Of a stretch of 64,000 nt of DNA, positions 43,501-55,500 are shown in pieces; position 1 is the stretch's first letter, and each line of letters begins with the position of its first letter. The notes under the pieces are model-generated. The model was not told the DNA's origin, made no database searches, and saw nothing but the letters and a program-made list of their open reading frames with translations. Source of the stretch: Wurfbainia villosa (Eukaryota > Streptophyta > Magnoliopsida > Zingiberales > Zingiberaceae); the NCBI GenBank assembly GCA_025175895.1, contig CM046003.1, forward strand, positions 49,842,335-49,906,334. The letters run 5' to 3'. A program made the translations under genes and the position numbers.

Positions 43501-46500
43501 TTGAATTGATGTGTCGACTATAAACGTTCTACTCGAAAATAGAAAGACTTTTTCTAGCTTCAATCAAATAGAGGAAGGACTCAATCACTCAATCAACTGA
43601 AGCTATTAAGTCGACTAGGTAGTTGGTTGTTCAATGTTTTCTATAGGCCTGAGTCGACAAGAGAGATCTTTAGTCAGCTAGAAAACTATTTGTTTAGAGA
43701 ATAAGTTTGCTATCATAATTATTGAAATGTTTGAGTCAATTGGAAGTTTAAGCATTCAATTGAAAAGGTTATCAGTCAGCTAATAAACGAGCTGTTGGTG
43801 GATAATAGTTATTTGAGTCAACTAAACTTTGGTTTGAGTCGCCTGAACTAATGTGTGAGTTAACTGACAACTAGTTGTTGACTGAAAAGGGTTTCATATT
43901 TATGTTTCATTGACTGAAGTCAAATGAAAATAAAGTTTAAGTTGTCTTATTTGCAAGTCTATGGTTGGTTGTGTATACAAATAGGGGCCCAAGAAAACCT
44001 CAAAACATAACGATAATTTCTGTAAATAATATGAGAAATTCTGTCTCTAAGTGCTTCTAACACGCTCAAAATTAGCTAAGGCTTCAACTCTTGTATGGTT
44101 TTCAATGTTTGCTTTACTTTTATTTTTCTCTTGCGTTTATTATATCATCAGTAGGGAAAAGAGAAGTGTTGCTACTTTCTTTTAAGCTCACATTATTCAT
44201 CTTGTATCAGAAAATAAATATTTATATGAGCCTCTCTCTGCCTCTTATGAGGAAATTTATTATAGTACTTTTTCGAGTAGTGATTTACTTAACAAATCAG
44301 TAGGCCGTAAAGTAGGACTAGGAGATTTGAATGATGTTAAATTCTTCTATTAGAACTAGTCTTACTTGTTTTTTTTCTTTTATTATTCTTTTTACATTCT
44401 AACAAACAAACACGAGAATTTTAACAATACAAGAGAATAGAACCTCAATTTTTTGTATCAATTATTCACGTCTCCTCAACCCACCTCATTCAATCCTACA
44501 GTAAATGGTAGGTGTGAGTAATAAACACTAAGCTTAGGTCACTAAGATGAAAGATTACTTTAATTAGTATAACAATATGCAAATTTACAAAAAATATTAA
44601 GAGGAAGAGCTCATGATAAAACAGATATTGAATGAGAATTACATCCTAACACACTTCAAAAATCAATAGGACACCATGTGGATTAATCTAAAGCAATTAC
44701 CCCTAAGTGGGATTGAATATCTAAGCAAATTTGAGAAAACCAAATGACAAGAAAACTTGATCCCGTTCATCAATGGACGTAGGCTTGAAATGCAATGACA
44801 AGTCAAGTTGTTTGCCCTGAATTCAATGGAAAAAGTTTATCATAAGACTGAAGAAATTAAACAATTTTGAGATTTTCCACTTTTTGAACTTCAGGCCCCT
44901 TGACTAATTATAGAGTGCCACCATAACTGAGAAACCTCACTGGCTCAACTCGACTTAGGACTATCATCTAGCTAGTCGAGACGAGCACACAAACCATTAA
45001 GAGATGAGAGAATCCGAACTCTAGCAAAGGAACAAGTAGCATCTAAATGTGCTCATCGAGTGACTGCCTTACAATGACCTTAAAGATGAAGTAGTATACT
45101 TCCCAACTTTACGTAGTGATAAATAAGTTAAATCATTTAATGAACAGAAAGAGACCAATAGAGTTGAGGAATATACTATAGGATTCCTCCATAATGTGTT
45201 GTATCCTGTCTACGCCCACATCATACAATTTAAGAAAATCCACTCGCATCTCTAATACCTATGCAAATTGCAAAAGTAAATCCTACAAAATTGTTATCAA
45301 TAGCAGACGTTGCCTGAATATAGTATCCACACGGATCCTTACTAGGATTCAGACCACAATTGAACCGTACCCAACTCCCCGCATGGTGACATTGGTAAAT
45401 TAAAATTCCCTTTCTATTACATAGAGGTGGTTGGTGCCTATTGAGGTAGATATGGTATGATATTCTTCCCACAAACGTTAGTCATCTTATTTTTAGTCAA
45501 CTCTGGCTTCATAATCTATCTTTTAAATAATTAAGAGAAAGAAACCAACAACTTTTCCAAGCACAATGGTTGGTAAGGTTGTACCTACCAAGCTTAGGGA
45601 AACTAAACCAAACCATAAGTCATCAACCAAACTAGTCTAATCTTTTAGAAAATCCCTTTACCTTCTCAAACAGTCCTAATTTGAAGGAGTTAGGACTGAT
45701 AGTAGCCTTAATGACCAAAGACCTCATGATCGACCCTAGTGACTCACTGAAAGAGCATCCTACGAAGTCAAGAAGATCTTAGATAAGTTTCATGAAACTC
45801 CCAACGAGTTACCATTTGATCTCCCACCTATGTACACAACCCAAAACGTCACACACTTTATCTTAAGGTTACAATTGTCTAACCTTCCACACTATCACAT
45901 AGACCCCTAGAGTGGAGCACTTTGAATTTAACAAGCAAGTTAAAGGACGCCTATGAAAAGCCTTCATTAAGGAGAGTATAAGCTCTAAGGCTATTCCTAT
46001 TTTGCTAACCAAAAAGGGATGGCTTTAGATAATATGCATAGGGTTGTAAATGATCTAAGCCAAGCCAAGCTAAACTTTGGGTTGTTCAAGCTTGTTTGAT
46101 AAGCTAACCGAGCCAAGCCAAGTCGAGCTTAAAATTAACCAAGCCATTGAAACAATTGTTCAAGTTTGACTTGTTTATTTTTTATGAGCCTGAGCTTGGT
46201 TCATTTAGACATTATCGAACTCTAAATTCAAGCTTGTTTGATTGTTTGAAACTTTTATGTTGTTAACCTTGTTTCGTTGGTTAGTGAGATTAATATTACA
46301 AGCTTATTTGTACACTTTGAGAGTTTCTTTGTGTATTTACAAGCTTGATATGAGTTTTATTGAAGAATATAATGCATAAACCTCATTCGCGGGCATTGTT
46401 CATAAACAGTTCGCAATCTTTGTTCATGAACATTAACGAGCTAAGTATATATGTGTTTAAGCTTGTTATTTAGTTTAATTCTATTCAAGTTTGTTTATTT

Positions 46501-49500
46501 AATTGACTTTGTATATATTGAGCGAACATAAACAAGTTCTTACCCAGTCGGATACTAAGCTTGCTTATAAACGTTTGATTCATTTACAATCATGGGTAAT
46601 TGTGTAATTAATATGGTCACTGTTAAGTATAGGCTTCTCACACCTAAGCTTGACGACATGCTCGATTTGATGGCAAGAGCTTGATGCTTGTCCAAAATTA
46701 CCTTGCATAGTGGGTATATCACCAACTCAGGATAAGAATTTTGATAAGTAGAAAATCTGATTTTAAGACCTAGGATGGATTTTAAATGGCTAGTTATTTA
46801 AAAAAGGATTCTCTTCCCCAAGTTTATCATCTTCATAGAGAGCATTTCAACATACCCAAATAAATGTAGAATAATCAAGGACATGACTCAAACCTTATAC
46901 TTACAAGAGGCTCAAAACTTTTGTGGCTTTACGACCTTCTATAAGTGCTTCATTAAGGTCATTAGTATCATTATGTATCTCATAACAAATTGCCTTTAAA
47001 AAGGAGAGTTACGATAGTCTAAATTTTCCTCTATTACTCTTTAAGAAAGTCTTAGGCTGCATTTGGTATGTGGAAAATGCTCCATTTTTCATTTTCATTT
47101 TCTGGGAAAACGAGAAAAATATATTTGGTTGGCGTTTTCCATCTTCGTTTTTTAGAAAATGAGAGAGCATTTTCTGAAAAACTAAAAAATGCGAAAAAGT
47201 CATTTATCAGAAAATGAAAAAATACGGAAAATAGAAAAGGAAAATGGAAACCAAATACTCCCTTAACATCTCTAAGCCTCTTGAGGTGTTCTATGATGCA
47301 TCTAAGGTAGGAATAAGAAAACTCTTTAGATATTGAGAAGCAACATACGCTTTGGATCAGATGGGTCCATGACCAATACCTCAGTCGAGTGGATATGTGG
47401 TTGTGAAGAGCAAAACATGAGGACTCTCCGCTCATAAAGAAGTTGTTACAGATTTGTGATGAATTGCTGGCTACTGTGGGATTGGCAAAAAGAGCAGCAA
47501 ATTGTCTTTGAGCTTGGTTTGCTCCAACGAGTCGGGGGATCAACCATGCCTACAACTTCTTTCGCAAACATAGTAGCAAGAAGGCATGAGTGACCACTAT
47601 GTGGAAGCCTTGGATACTGCCCCAGCATGTGTTCAATTTATGGCTTTTGGTGTGTACGAAGATGGGGACACGAGATAAGCTGCCCTATGTGCCAGACAAA
47701 CTCTATCTATTCTGCAAGGAGGAAACTTCGGATCACATATACTTCAAATGTCGAGTGAACTGTTATTTCGTAACTCAAGATACCCTATTACATAAAAGAA
47801 GCCCTATTTATATACAAGATTAGAGCTTATTCAAAAGAATAAATCAAACCCTATCCTAGGAATAAATCAAATTCTATCCTAAGAAATAATTATTCTTAAT
47901 GATATTTAGGGATAACAATTATCCCTAGTCATATCTACAATATTCTAACACTCCCCCTCAAGCTGAAGAATATAAATTATATGCACCCAGCTTGTTACAT
48001 ATGTAGTCAATTCGGGGACCTCTCAGTGACTTAGTAAATATATCTGTAATTGCTAATAACAAAACTAGTAGATATTTCTCGGATATGACTTTCTCGACAA
48101 AGTAATGATCGACTTGATATGCTTTGTCCTCTCATGAAAAACTGAATTTGAGACGATATGCATGGCGGCCTGGTTATCACATATAATTGACATTTGTGTA
48201 ACGTCTCCAAACCTTAACTCCTGAAATAACTATTTGAGTCATATAAGTTCTTGACTGGCTATGGCCATAGCTCGATACTCTGCCTCTGCACTGGATTTTG
48301 CCACAACATTCTGCTTTTTGCTTTTCCAAGAAACAAGATTATCTCCGACAAATATACAAAAACCAGAAGTAGATCTCCTATCAATAGGAGATCCTGCTCA
48401 GTCTACATCAGAATATCCTATAACTCGAGTATGTCCTTTGTCTTTATACAAAAGACTCTTTCCTGGAGCACCTCTGATATATCGAACAATGCGAATCACA
48501 GCATCCCAATGTTCTTTACACGGAGAGTTGAGAAACTGACTTACTACACTTACTGCAAATGAGATATCTGGATGAGTAACAGTAAGGTAACTTAGTCTTC
48601 CTACTAATCGCCTGTATCGTTCAGGATCTAGTAGAGGCTCCCTTTGATTTGGTAGGAGCTTGACATTAAGATCCATAGAGTTGTCAACTGTCTTTGAGTT
48701 TAACATTCCTGTTTCTTCTAGAATATCCATTGCATACTTCCTTTGAGAAATAATGATCCCATTTCTGGACTGTGCTACTTCTATCCCCAAGAAGTATTTA
48801 AGTCTGCCGAGATCCTTTATCTGGAAATATTTGAAAAGATGTTTCACCTGTGAGATCCCGAGATGATCACTTCCTGTGATGACAATATCATCAACATAAA
48901 TCACTAAGTAGATACAACCAGTAGATGAGTGGCGATAAAAAACAGAATGGTCAACCTCGCTCAAGTCATTACATAAATTACAATACTAAATCTACCAACC
49001 ATGCTGGGTGTTGCTTGAGACCGTATAAAGATTTTTAGCGACACAAGACGTAAGACTCTGGCATAAAACACGGAGGTTGCTTCATGTAGATTTCTTCGAG
49101 CAAGTCACCATGTAAGAACGCATTCTTAATGTCCAACTGATAAAGAGACCAGTGTTGAATCGCAGCAATGGACATGAATAAGTGTATAGAGGACATCTTG
49201 GCAACGGGAGAAAATGTGTCCCCATAATCCAATCCGAAGATGAGTATAACCTTTAGCAACGAGACGAGCCTTAAGCCGATGAATCGTTAAAATGCGGACC
49301 AACCTTGATATACCCATCGACAACCAACAACTGACTTTCCTGGTGGTAGAGGAACGAGATCCCAAGTCCCACAACTCTGTAAGGCACTCATTTCGTCTAG
49401 CATAGCCTGTTTCCATCCTAGATGGGCAAATGCATCTCCTGCAGTCTATGAAAGAGAAACAGACGACAAGAAGGAAAGACAAGAATAATAGGAAGGAGAA

Positions 49501-52500
49501 AGACGATGGTACTCAAAGAAACATAATGTGGAGAAGGATTACGAGTGGAACGTATACCTTTTCGAAGGGCAATGGGAATATCGATTCGAAGATGGACCAA
49601 GGAGGGGCCAGGAGGACTGGCTCGAGAGATGATTTCATGGCAGTCGGTGTTGGCCGTAGCGAAACAGGGCGGCGATAAACCTGCAGTGGAGGAGGAATTG
49701 GGGAGGAGTGATAGAATCCTCGGAGGATCAAAGATCTGAACATAGAAGGATGAAATTGACGATGACTCAAGACCCGAAAAAGGAACTAAATCGAAAGAAC
49801 GTGGCGTGGCAGAGATGAAATCTGCGACGAGTAGGAAATAGCACTTATACCCTTTACGAGACGGTGGGTATCCAAGAAAAACACATTTATGCGGCCAGGA
49901 GAGAGTTTATCGATGTCGAATCAGAGCGAGCAAACATGTAGAACCAAAGACCCTAGGTGGTAAAGGATGAAGAGGCCGGATAAAGTCACATGAGTATTTG
50001 ACCCTGTAAAGTAGAGGAAAGCATGCGATTGATGAGATAATATGCAGTAAGTATGGCGTCACTCCAAAAACGAAGAGGAACGTGAGTGGAGGAGAAGAGT
50101 CCAGGTGGTCTCGAGAAGATGGCGATTCTTGCGTTCTGCAACTCCATTCTGTTGGGGGGTATGAGGACAAGACTTCCGATGTAATATACCGTGAGATGCC
50201 AAAAAGGTTTGAAACGGAGTAGATAGATATTCACGTCGTTATCACTCTGCGAGGATCGAAGAGGATACCAAATTGTGTTTTCATTAAAAAGATTGAAAAA
50301 TAAAAAATAATTACGGCGATCCTTCATCAAATATAACCAAGTCTGGAAAAATCGTCTACAAAAGTAACAAAATATCGTGACCCGATGTAGAGGCAATAAT
50401 GACTCGGACCCCAAATATCGGAATGAACCAAAGCGAAAGGAGACGTGGCCCGACTTATAATGCGAGGAGAAAATGAACTACGTCGTGTTTATTTAACTGA
50501 CCGACTCATGACAAGACAAAGACTACAAGTGAGATGCACTAGGATATAATTGATTTAACTTATCAAGACCGAGAATGTCCCATTGAGCATGGATAACAAG
50601 TGGAGATCTTTGGCATCAAGAGAGTTTTGGTGAAGTTGATATAGACCGTGAGACTACGCGTCCGAGTCAATCATCCTCCCGTACTCCGGTCTGTGATGAA
50701 GCGAAGATTTAGTAAATGAGATGACCTGATCGAGACCGAATAAGTGGCTTATTGATAATAAATTAAAAGGAGCTCAGGAGCATAAAGAACATTACGAATA
50801 AGAAGAGATGGAGAAGAATGACAATGCAACACCTTGGAACTAAGTTTGAGAACCATTTATCGTGGGTGACAGATAAATAACAGTAGATAGTGAGGAAAAA
50901 GAGATTTATTACGGTGATATGATCGGTGGCCCCAGTCAATGCAGGACCCGAAGAGCGAGATATGCCAGCAAAGGAATTACCAACTTATGTAATGGCAGCA
51001 AGGGAATTAGATTCCCTTCAATCCTCATACCACTTTTGAAAGTCATCATAGGAAGGCGGTGGAGTTGGAGCTGGTGTCAACTGAGGCGGTGGAGTTAGGT
51101 GATGTCGTGAGCCGGTGAAGGCGTGTGCGGAACTCGAGCGATCGAAGCGGCATGAGGAGGTCGACCATGGAGACTCAGCGTTTATCAATCGTGTGTCGTA
51201 GTCGATGACGATTACGATGGGGCGTCCTTTATTCTTACAGCGGTAGAGGTTTGTTGTTGTTTCGAGACCCGATGTTGAAGAGTCGTCAGCGGAAGATGGT
51301 AATGTCAAGACTTTGGTAGGGACACGGAGGAGAGTCGCCCAGGTAGAGTCCATGGTGGCCTCTATGGGGCTGCCCAGGATCTGATCACGAACATGAGAGT
51401 AATCTATAGGCAGACCATATAACACCAAAGACATAAAAAATTTCTTCCGATTTTCAAGCTCTGCAACAGGAGTGGCCGCGGGTGGGAGCAGATCATTGAA
51501 CTCACACAGAAGGCTAGAGACTGATCCCAAATAAGTTGACATAGACTCCTTGATCTGATGGGCATTAAGGATGGTCATGAGGTCGTCATAAACTTGATAG
51601 AGTCGCCGAGAAGTGTTCGTAAAAAGTTGTTGAGCTTGTATCCAAACATCCTTGTAGGTCTTATGAGTCCGGAAGACATCCCGGAGAGATGGATGGATGG
51701 TGGCTCGGATAATGCAACACAACTGAGCATCAACCTTTCTCCATAAAGGACGATCGGTCATTTGAATATCCTCTTCAGTTTGTGTGAAATGTGTTTCATA
51801 ACCCTGTCCAACAAACCAAAGCTCAATGTAAGAGGCCCAAGAAGAGTAATTCTTACCATCCAAGAGCTCAGACGAGAGCGGTGTCGTGACGTGGTTGGTA
51901 AAGATTGGAAAATCTGGTTTCGAAGTGTCGGAGGTAGCCATGACGAGTTAAGCAAGTGCTGATCAAGTTCCTGGGCAGCAGCTTGCGGAGAAGAGGGAGA
52001 GTCTTTTCCCATGAAGGTTGTCGGCGGCGGATGGACAGACGCTCCCTATAGTGGAAAAAGAGAGGTCAAGGTCGGAGGCAGGGCGATCTGCCTTAAACTA
52101 CCTTGAGCAGCAGAGATCGCGAATATAAACAGTATCTAAGAACCAGAGGAAGATCAAAGGTCTTCTGTCTTAGCGGCAGCGGAAGGGGGCGACGCTAGCT
52201 ACAGCAAGCAGATGGGGCGGCGGAGGATCTCCGCCTTCGCGATCTGCGCCTTCGTCTCGGTGGCGGGGCTTCAAAAGCGAGGGTCGTCGGCTTCCCCCTC
52301 TGTGCCTGGGCTTCCGCAATGGCGGCAACGGAGGATGCAACAAGGGGAGCCGCAGCTCCGGCAGAGAGAGTGTAATTCCAAAGCCTGAAAAGCTCAATTT
52401 GCTGGTATCTTGAGGAGATAGAGGGCGCGGAGCTCGGCCTCCCGCATGCGGTCGCCGCCAGATGAGGAGGAGGACGAGGATGTGGCGACCGGGATGAATG

Positions 52501-55500
52501 ATACGCTGTGGAAGAGACGACCGAGGTCGACGAGGGTCGTGTGCGCGCGGGAGAGGCGCTCTCGCCTGAGAAGGCGCCGGAGGGCGACGAAGGTCGTGTG
52601 CGCGCACGGGTGAAGATGCTCGCATGAGAAAGTCGCGAGCGTGAGCTGCGTCGCGAAGGAGAAGCGCGCTCGGGAGAGGAACGTCGGGAAAGAGATCACG
52701 AAAGATGGAAAACCTAAAGCTCTGATACCATGTTATTTCGTAACTCAAGATACCCTATTACATGAAAGAAGCCCTATTTATATACAAGATTAGGGCTTAT
52801 TCAAAAGAATAAATCAAAGCCTATCCTAGGAATAAATCAAATTCTATCCTATCAAATAATTATTCCTAATGATATTTAGGGATAACAATTATCCCTAGTC
52901 ATATCTAGGATATTCTAACATGAACCAAATGTTGTGGGAGAAGGTTAAAGGCTGGCTAGGAATGTAGCAAACAATGAGCTCCTACCTGAGGACACTACGT
53001 GCTATCATGCATCAATATAGAGGAATCCAGCCAATAACTAAAGCGAGGTACTTAGCAATATCTTGCATAGTGCATCATCTATGAGCAGCTAGGAACTAAT
53101 GTCTTTTAAGAGGGACCAAATTAACATAGATCATATTTTTGTCCAAATACAAATACATCTTAATAGAAGTTTGAACATCTACTCATTTTTTATTCCTAGT
53201 CAGAATTGACTACACGTTCAAAGTTTAGACCTGTATTGGGTATGCCCAATTAGGGATGTGATTAGTATACATACTCATTTACCCATAAAAAAATAAGGGA
53301 GCCCCAGAAGGGATGTCAATATACTTGAAATATGAAAAATGTTACATAACAAAGTTTCATAAAGTTCGAAGGAGCGATTACATGAAGCCAACATCAACAT
53401 TGCTTGTTCATGGTCTTGATGACGCTGATTTTATCTAATAAGTTGGTTAAAGAATGTTTACCTCTTCATCAATCATTATCACACAAATACCACGCTCATC
53501 TTTGCCACGACGTCCAGCTCTTCCACTCATCTAACCAAGAAAAATTAAAACCCAAGAGAAAAAAGAAACATTTTTAATATAGGAGAAAAGGAAGGACCAT
53601 TAGGTTTAGTATGATATAGAGCATATTTTAACTTCCTCTTTTATTTTAAAGTCACTTTTGCATGATAATCCTTTTCTATTCCGAGAGGACTAGCACATAA
53701 AAACCTTTTACCTGTATATATTCACCTGATCCAATGTAACGATTGGCATCACCGTCCCATTTCTTAACAGATGTAAAGACAACTGTTTTAGCCGGCATAT
53801 TTAATCCCATTGCAAACTGTAAAGCCCAATAAGCAGAATTTATGAATAAATGATACATCCACTTAAACAAAGTAAAGAATAAAAGAAGTATGCCGGTATT
53901 TGAAATTACAACTGCATGGCAGATGTAATTTCTGTACCAAGAGATATTCGTAGCCACTTTATACATAAAAGGCATCCACTCCAGCATTTTTATCAAGCGA
54001 GACCAAGAAAGTGTCATGAGAGATATTGAGAAAAGTAAAGCATACTGTTTCAGTAGCAAAAAGAGCTTTAACAAGTCCTTCCTGGAAAAGAAGCTCCACC
54101 AATTCCTTGATTATTGGAAGAAGTCCAGAATGATGCACTGCTATACCACGCTTCAGAAGTGGCAACATTAATTCTATTGCAGGCAAAGACCTATCTTCTT
54201 CACTCAAACAAAGGATTGCATTATGAAAAACTTGTTCAACAGCATCTTTTTCTTCTTCGCTGTTGAAATCTAGTTTAGACATCGACATAGCATTGTGTTC
54301 GCATTCCCTTCTACTGAAACTGAAAACAATAACCGGTTGAAACTTTCTTTCCATTATCATCTGCAAGTGACAACGTTATGAAATCAAGCACTGACGGAAA
54401 TATAGATAAAAGACATTGTCCCTGTCAAGCCACAACTACACAACAAAATTATAAGCATGCCAACAAACATATCAACTCACAAAGTGGAAACACCGACTTC
54501 TTACAAGCCAAAATAATCATCAAAGAAATATTACATTAGATGTAAGTGTAAGTTACCTATTGATATAGACAGAGGAATAATGAGCATGGAAGGAAGCCAC
54601 TTCTACAAAGGCCTGTAATATTTTGTTGTCATAATGTACTCGCATCCCTATCATCTATTTGCCTAGGGATGTCTTATTTTTTATATAGTGGTGAACTAGC
54701 TACGAGTGACAACCACTTCGTGATAAGATTTAGTCAATCTAATATTGTTTTCTTCAATACTTTTTAACACCCCAAAATAATTTCATTTTGTGCCATGTGG
54801 CATGATAAATTTCAAATTCAAAGCATTGATGGAAGTGTTAATGATTAAATGGCATATATTTCTCAATGAAAGTGTCCTTGTCTATATAATATTACAACTG
54901 AATGCTAGTTTCTGGATCTTGGACCATACTAAAATTTGCCTTTCTAATCCATTGTTCAATGTCTATATGTTAACCACCATCTCAATTATTTATTTATGAA
55001 TATCTGGCGAAGTTAAAAGAGGTTTTACAATTAAAAAAAATAGAAACAAATAAGCCATTGATAAACCAGGAACATCTACAAGGGAAGGACAAATGGGGGA
55101 TCATTAAAATAGATCCCACCTCTCTGCAACTCATTCTGGAGAGAAAACACCGGTTTTCTAAATGGATAAAGTTAAAGGACGTTTGAACTATAAGTTTGCT
55201 TGTCTTCTCATTTCCCATTGAAATTATATATATGTTACAATTAATTTTCTTCTTGAACCAACTACCTTGAGTCTTGGAAAAATAGATACAGAAACTCCAC
55301 ATCTCCAAGACTAACTCCCAACAAATTATAGATGATACCTACACAAGGTTCTCAATTTCAGTAGCAGACTCACTCAATGGTGCTAACTCATTTCAAAACA
55401 AGATTTGAGCGGTTGAAACAAATCAAACTGTGTCAACCAACCTTTTCCATGAAGTTACATTTTATATGCTCCAATAGGTATCATACAAACTGTTAACCCT

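Larger units (their letters stand above)
45755..47325 (+). pseudogene. Ty3/gypsy reverse transcriptase-RNase H relic
   Basis: Degenerate plus-frame matches to gypsy pol appear in order. An NELPFDLPPM segment at about 45800-45840 (the 'F-DELP-GLPP' linker) is followed by a PKRDG-like motif near 46010. After an inserted element, VTVKYRLLTPKLDDMLDLMA lies at about 46615-46680, then LHSGY, then a mutated polymerase region with LQEAQNFCGFTTFYKCFI at about 46900-46960. After a MITE, EVFYDASKVGI (RNase H start) lies at 47280-47315. There are many stops and frameshifts. Upstream parts of the element (44400-45750) are not recognisable. Confidence 0.75.
47761..52920 (-). mobile_element. Complete Ty1/copia retrotransposon (5160 bp)
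   Basis: It is bounded by 190-bp direct LTRs (47761-47950 and 52731-52920) with TGTTA...TAACA termini and a perfect 5-bp target duplication TGAAC (47756-47760 and 52921-52925). The minus orientation is set by an exact primer site, a polypurine tract and the coding strand. By eye the LTRs differ at about 8 of 190 positions. Gag is open, but integrase and reverse transcriptase are broken by several frameshifts and stops, so it is non-functional. Its transcription direction equals that of HEN2. Confidence 0.95.
47334..53175 (+). pseudogene. LINE (L1-type) 3' relic split by the copia element
   Basis: Two parts, 47334-47760 and about 52926-53175, flank the copia element. The left part reads LWIRWVHDQYLSRVDMW near its start and then the zinc-binding RT-associated (zf-RVT) pattern with W-L, TRDKL, LFCKEETSDHIYFKC at about 47590-47750. 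The right part continues in the same frame from the target duplication with a tryptophan-rich segment and a stop after about 19 codons, then further degraded LINE tail. The left part contains stops as well, so the LINE was dead or has decayed since. Confidence 0.75.
40552..53461 (-). other. HEN2: HEN2 intron 4 (12.9 kb), transposon-filled
   Basis: The boundaries are gag|gtaaac at 53461 and cccttcag|ATGAAAATG at 40552. Contents from low to high coordinate: 40552-42890 AT-rich with a CT/TA microsatellite (42368-42412); a SINE-like motif near 42930; 43000-44400 LTR-like untranslated sequence with GTCGACT phrases (43500-43880); 44400-45750 no recognisable gene; a gypsy pol relic; two small DNA transposons; a LINE relic; a complete copia element; then 53176-53461 short flank. 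Confidence 0.85.

Noticed and set aside
52170..52748. A 192-codon Arg/Pro/Ala-rich frame
   Set aside because: It covers the primer site, LTR edge and GC-rich leader of the copia element, upstream of gag; no domain.
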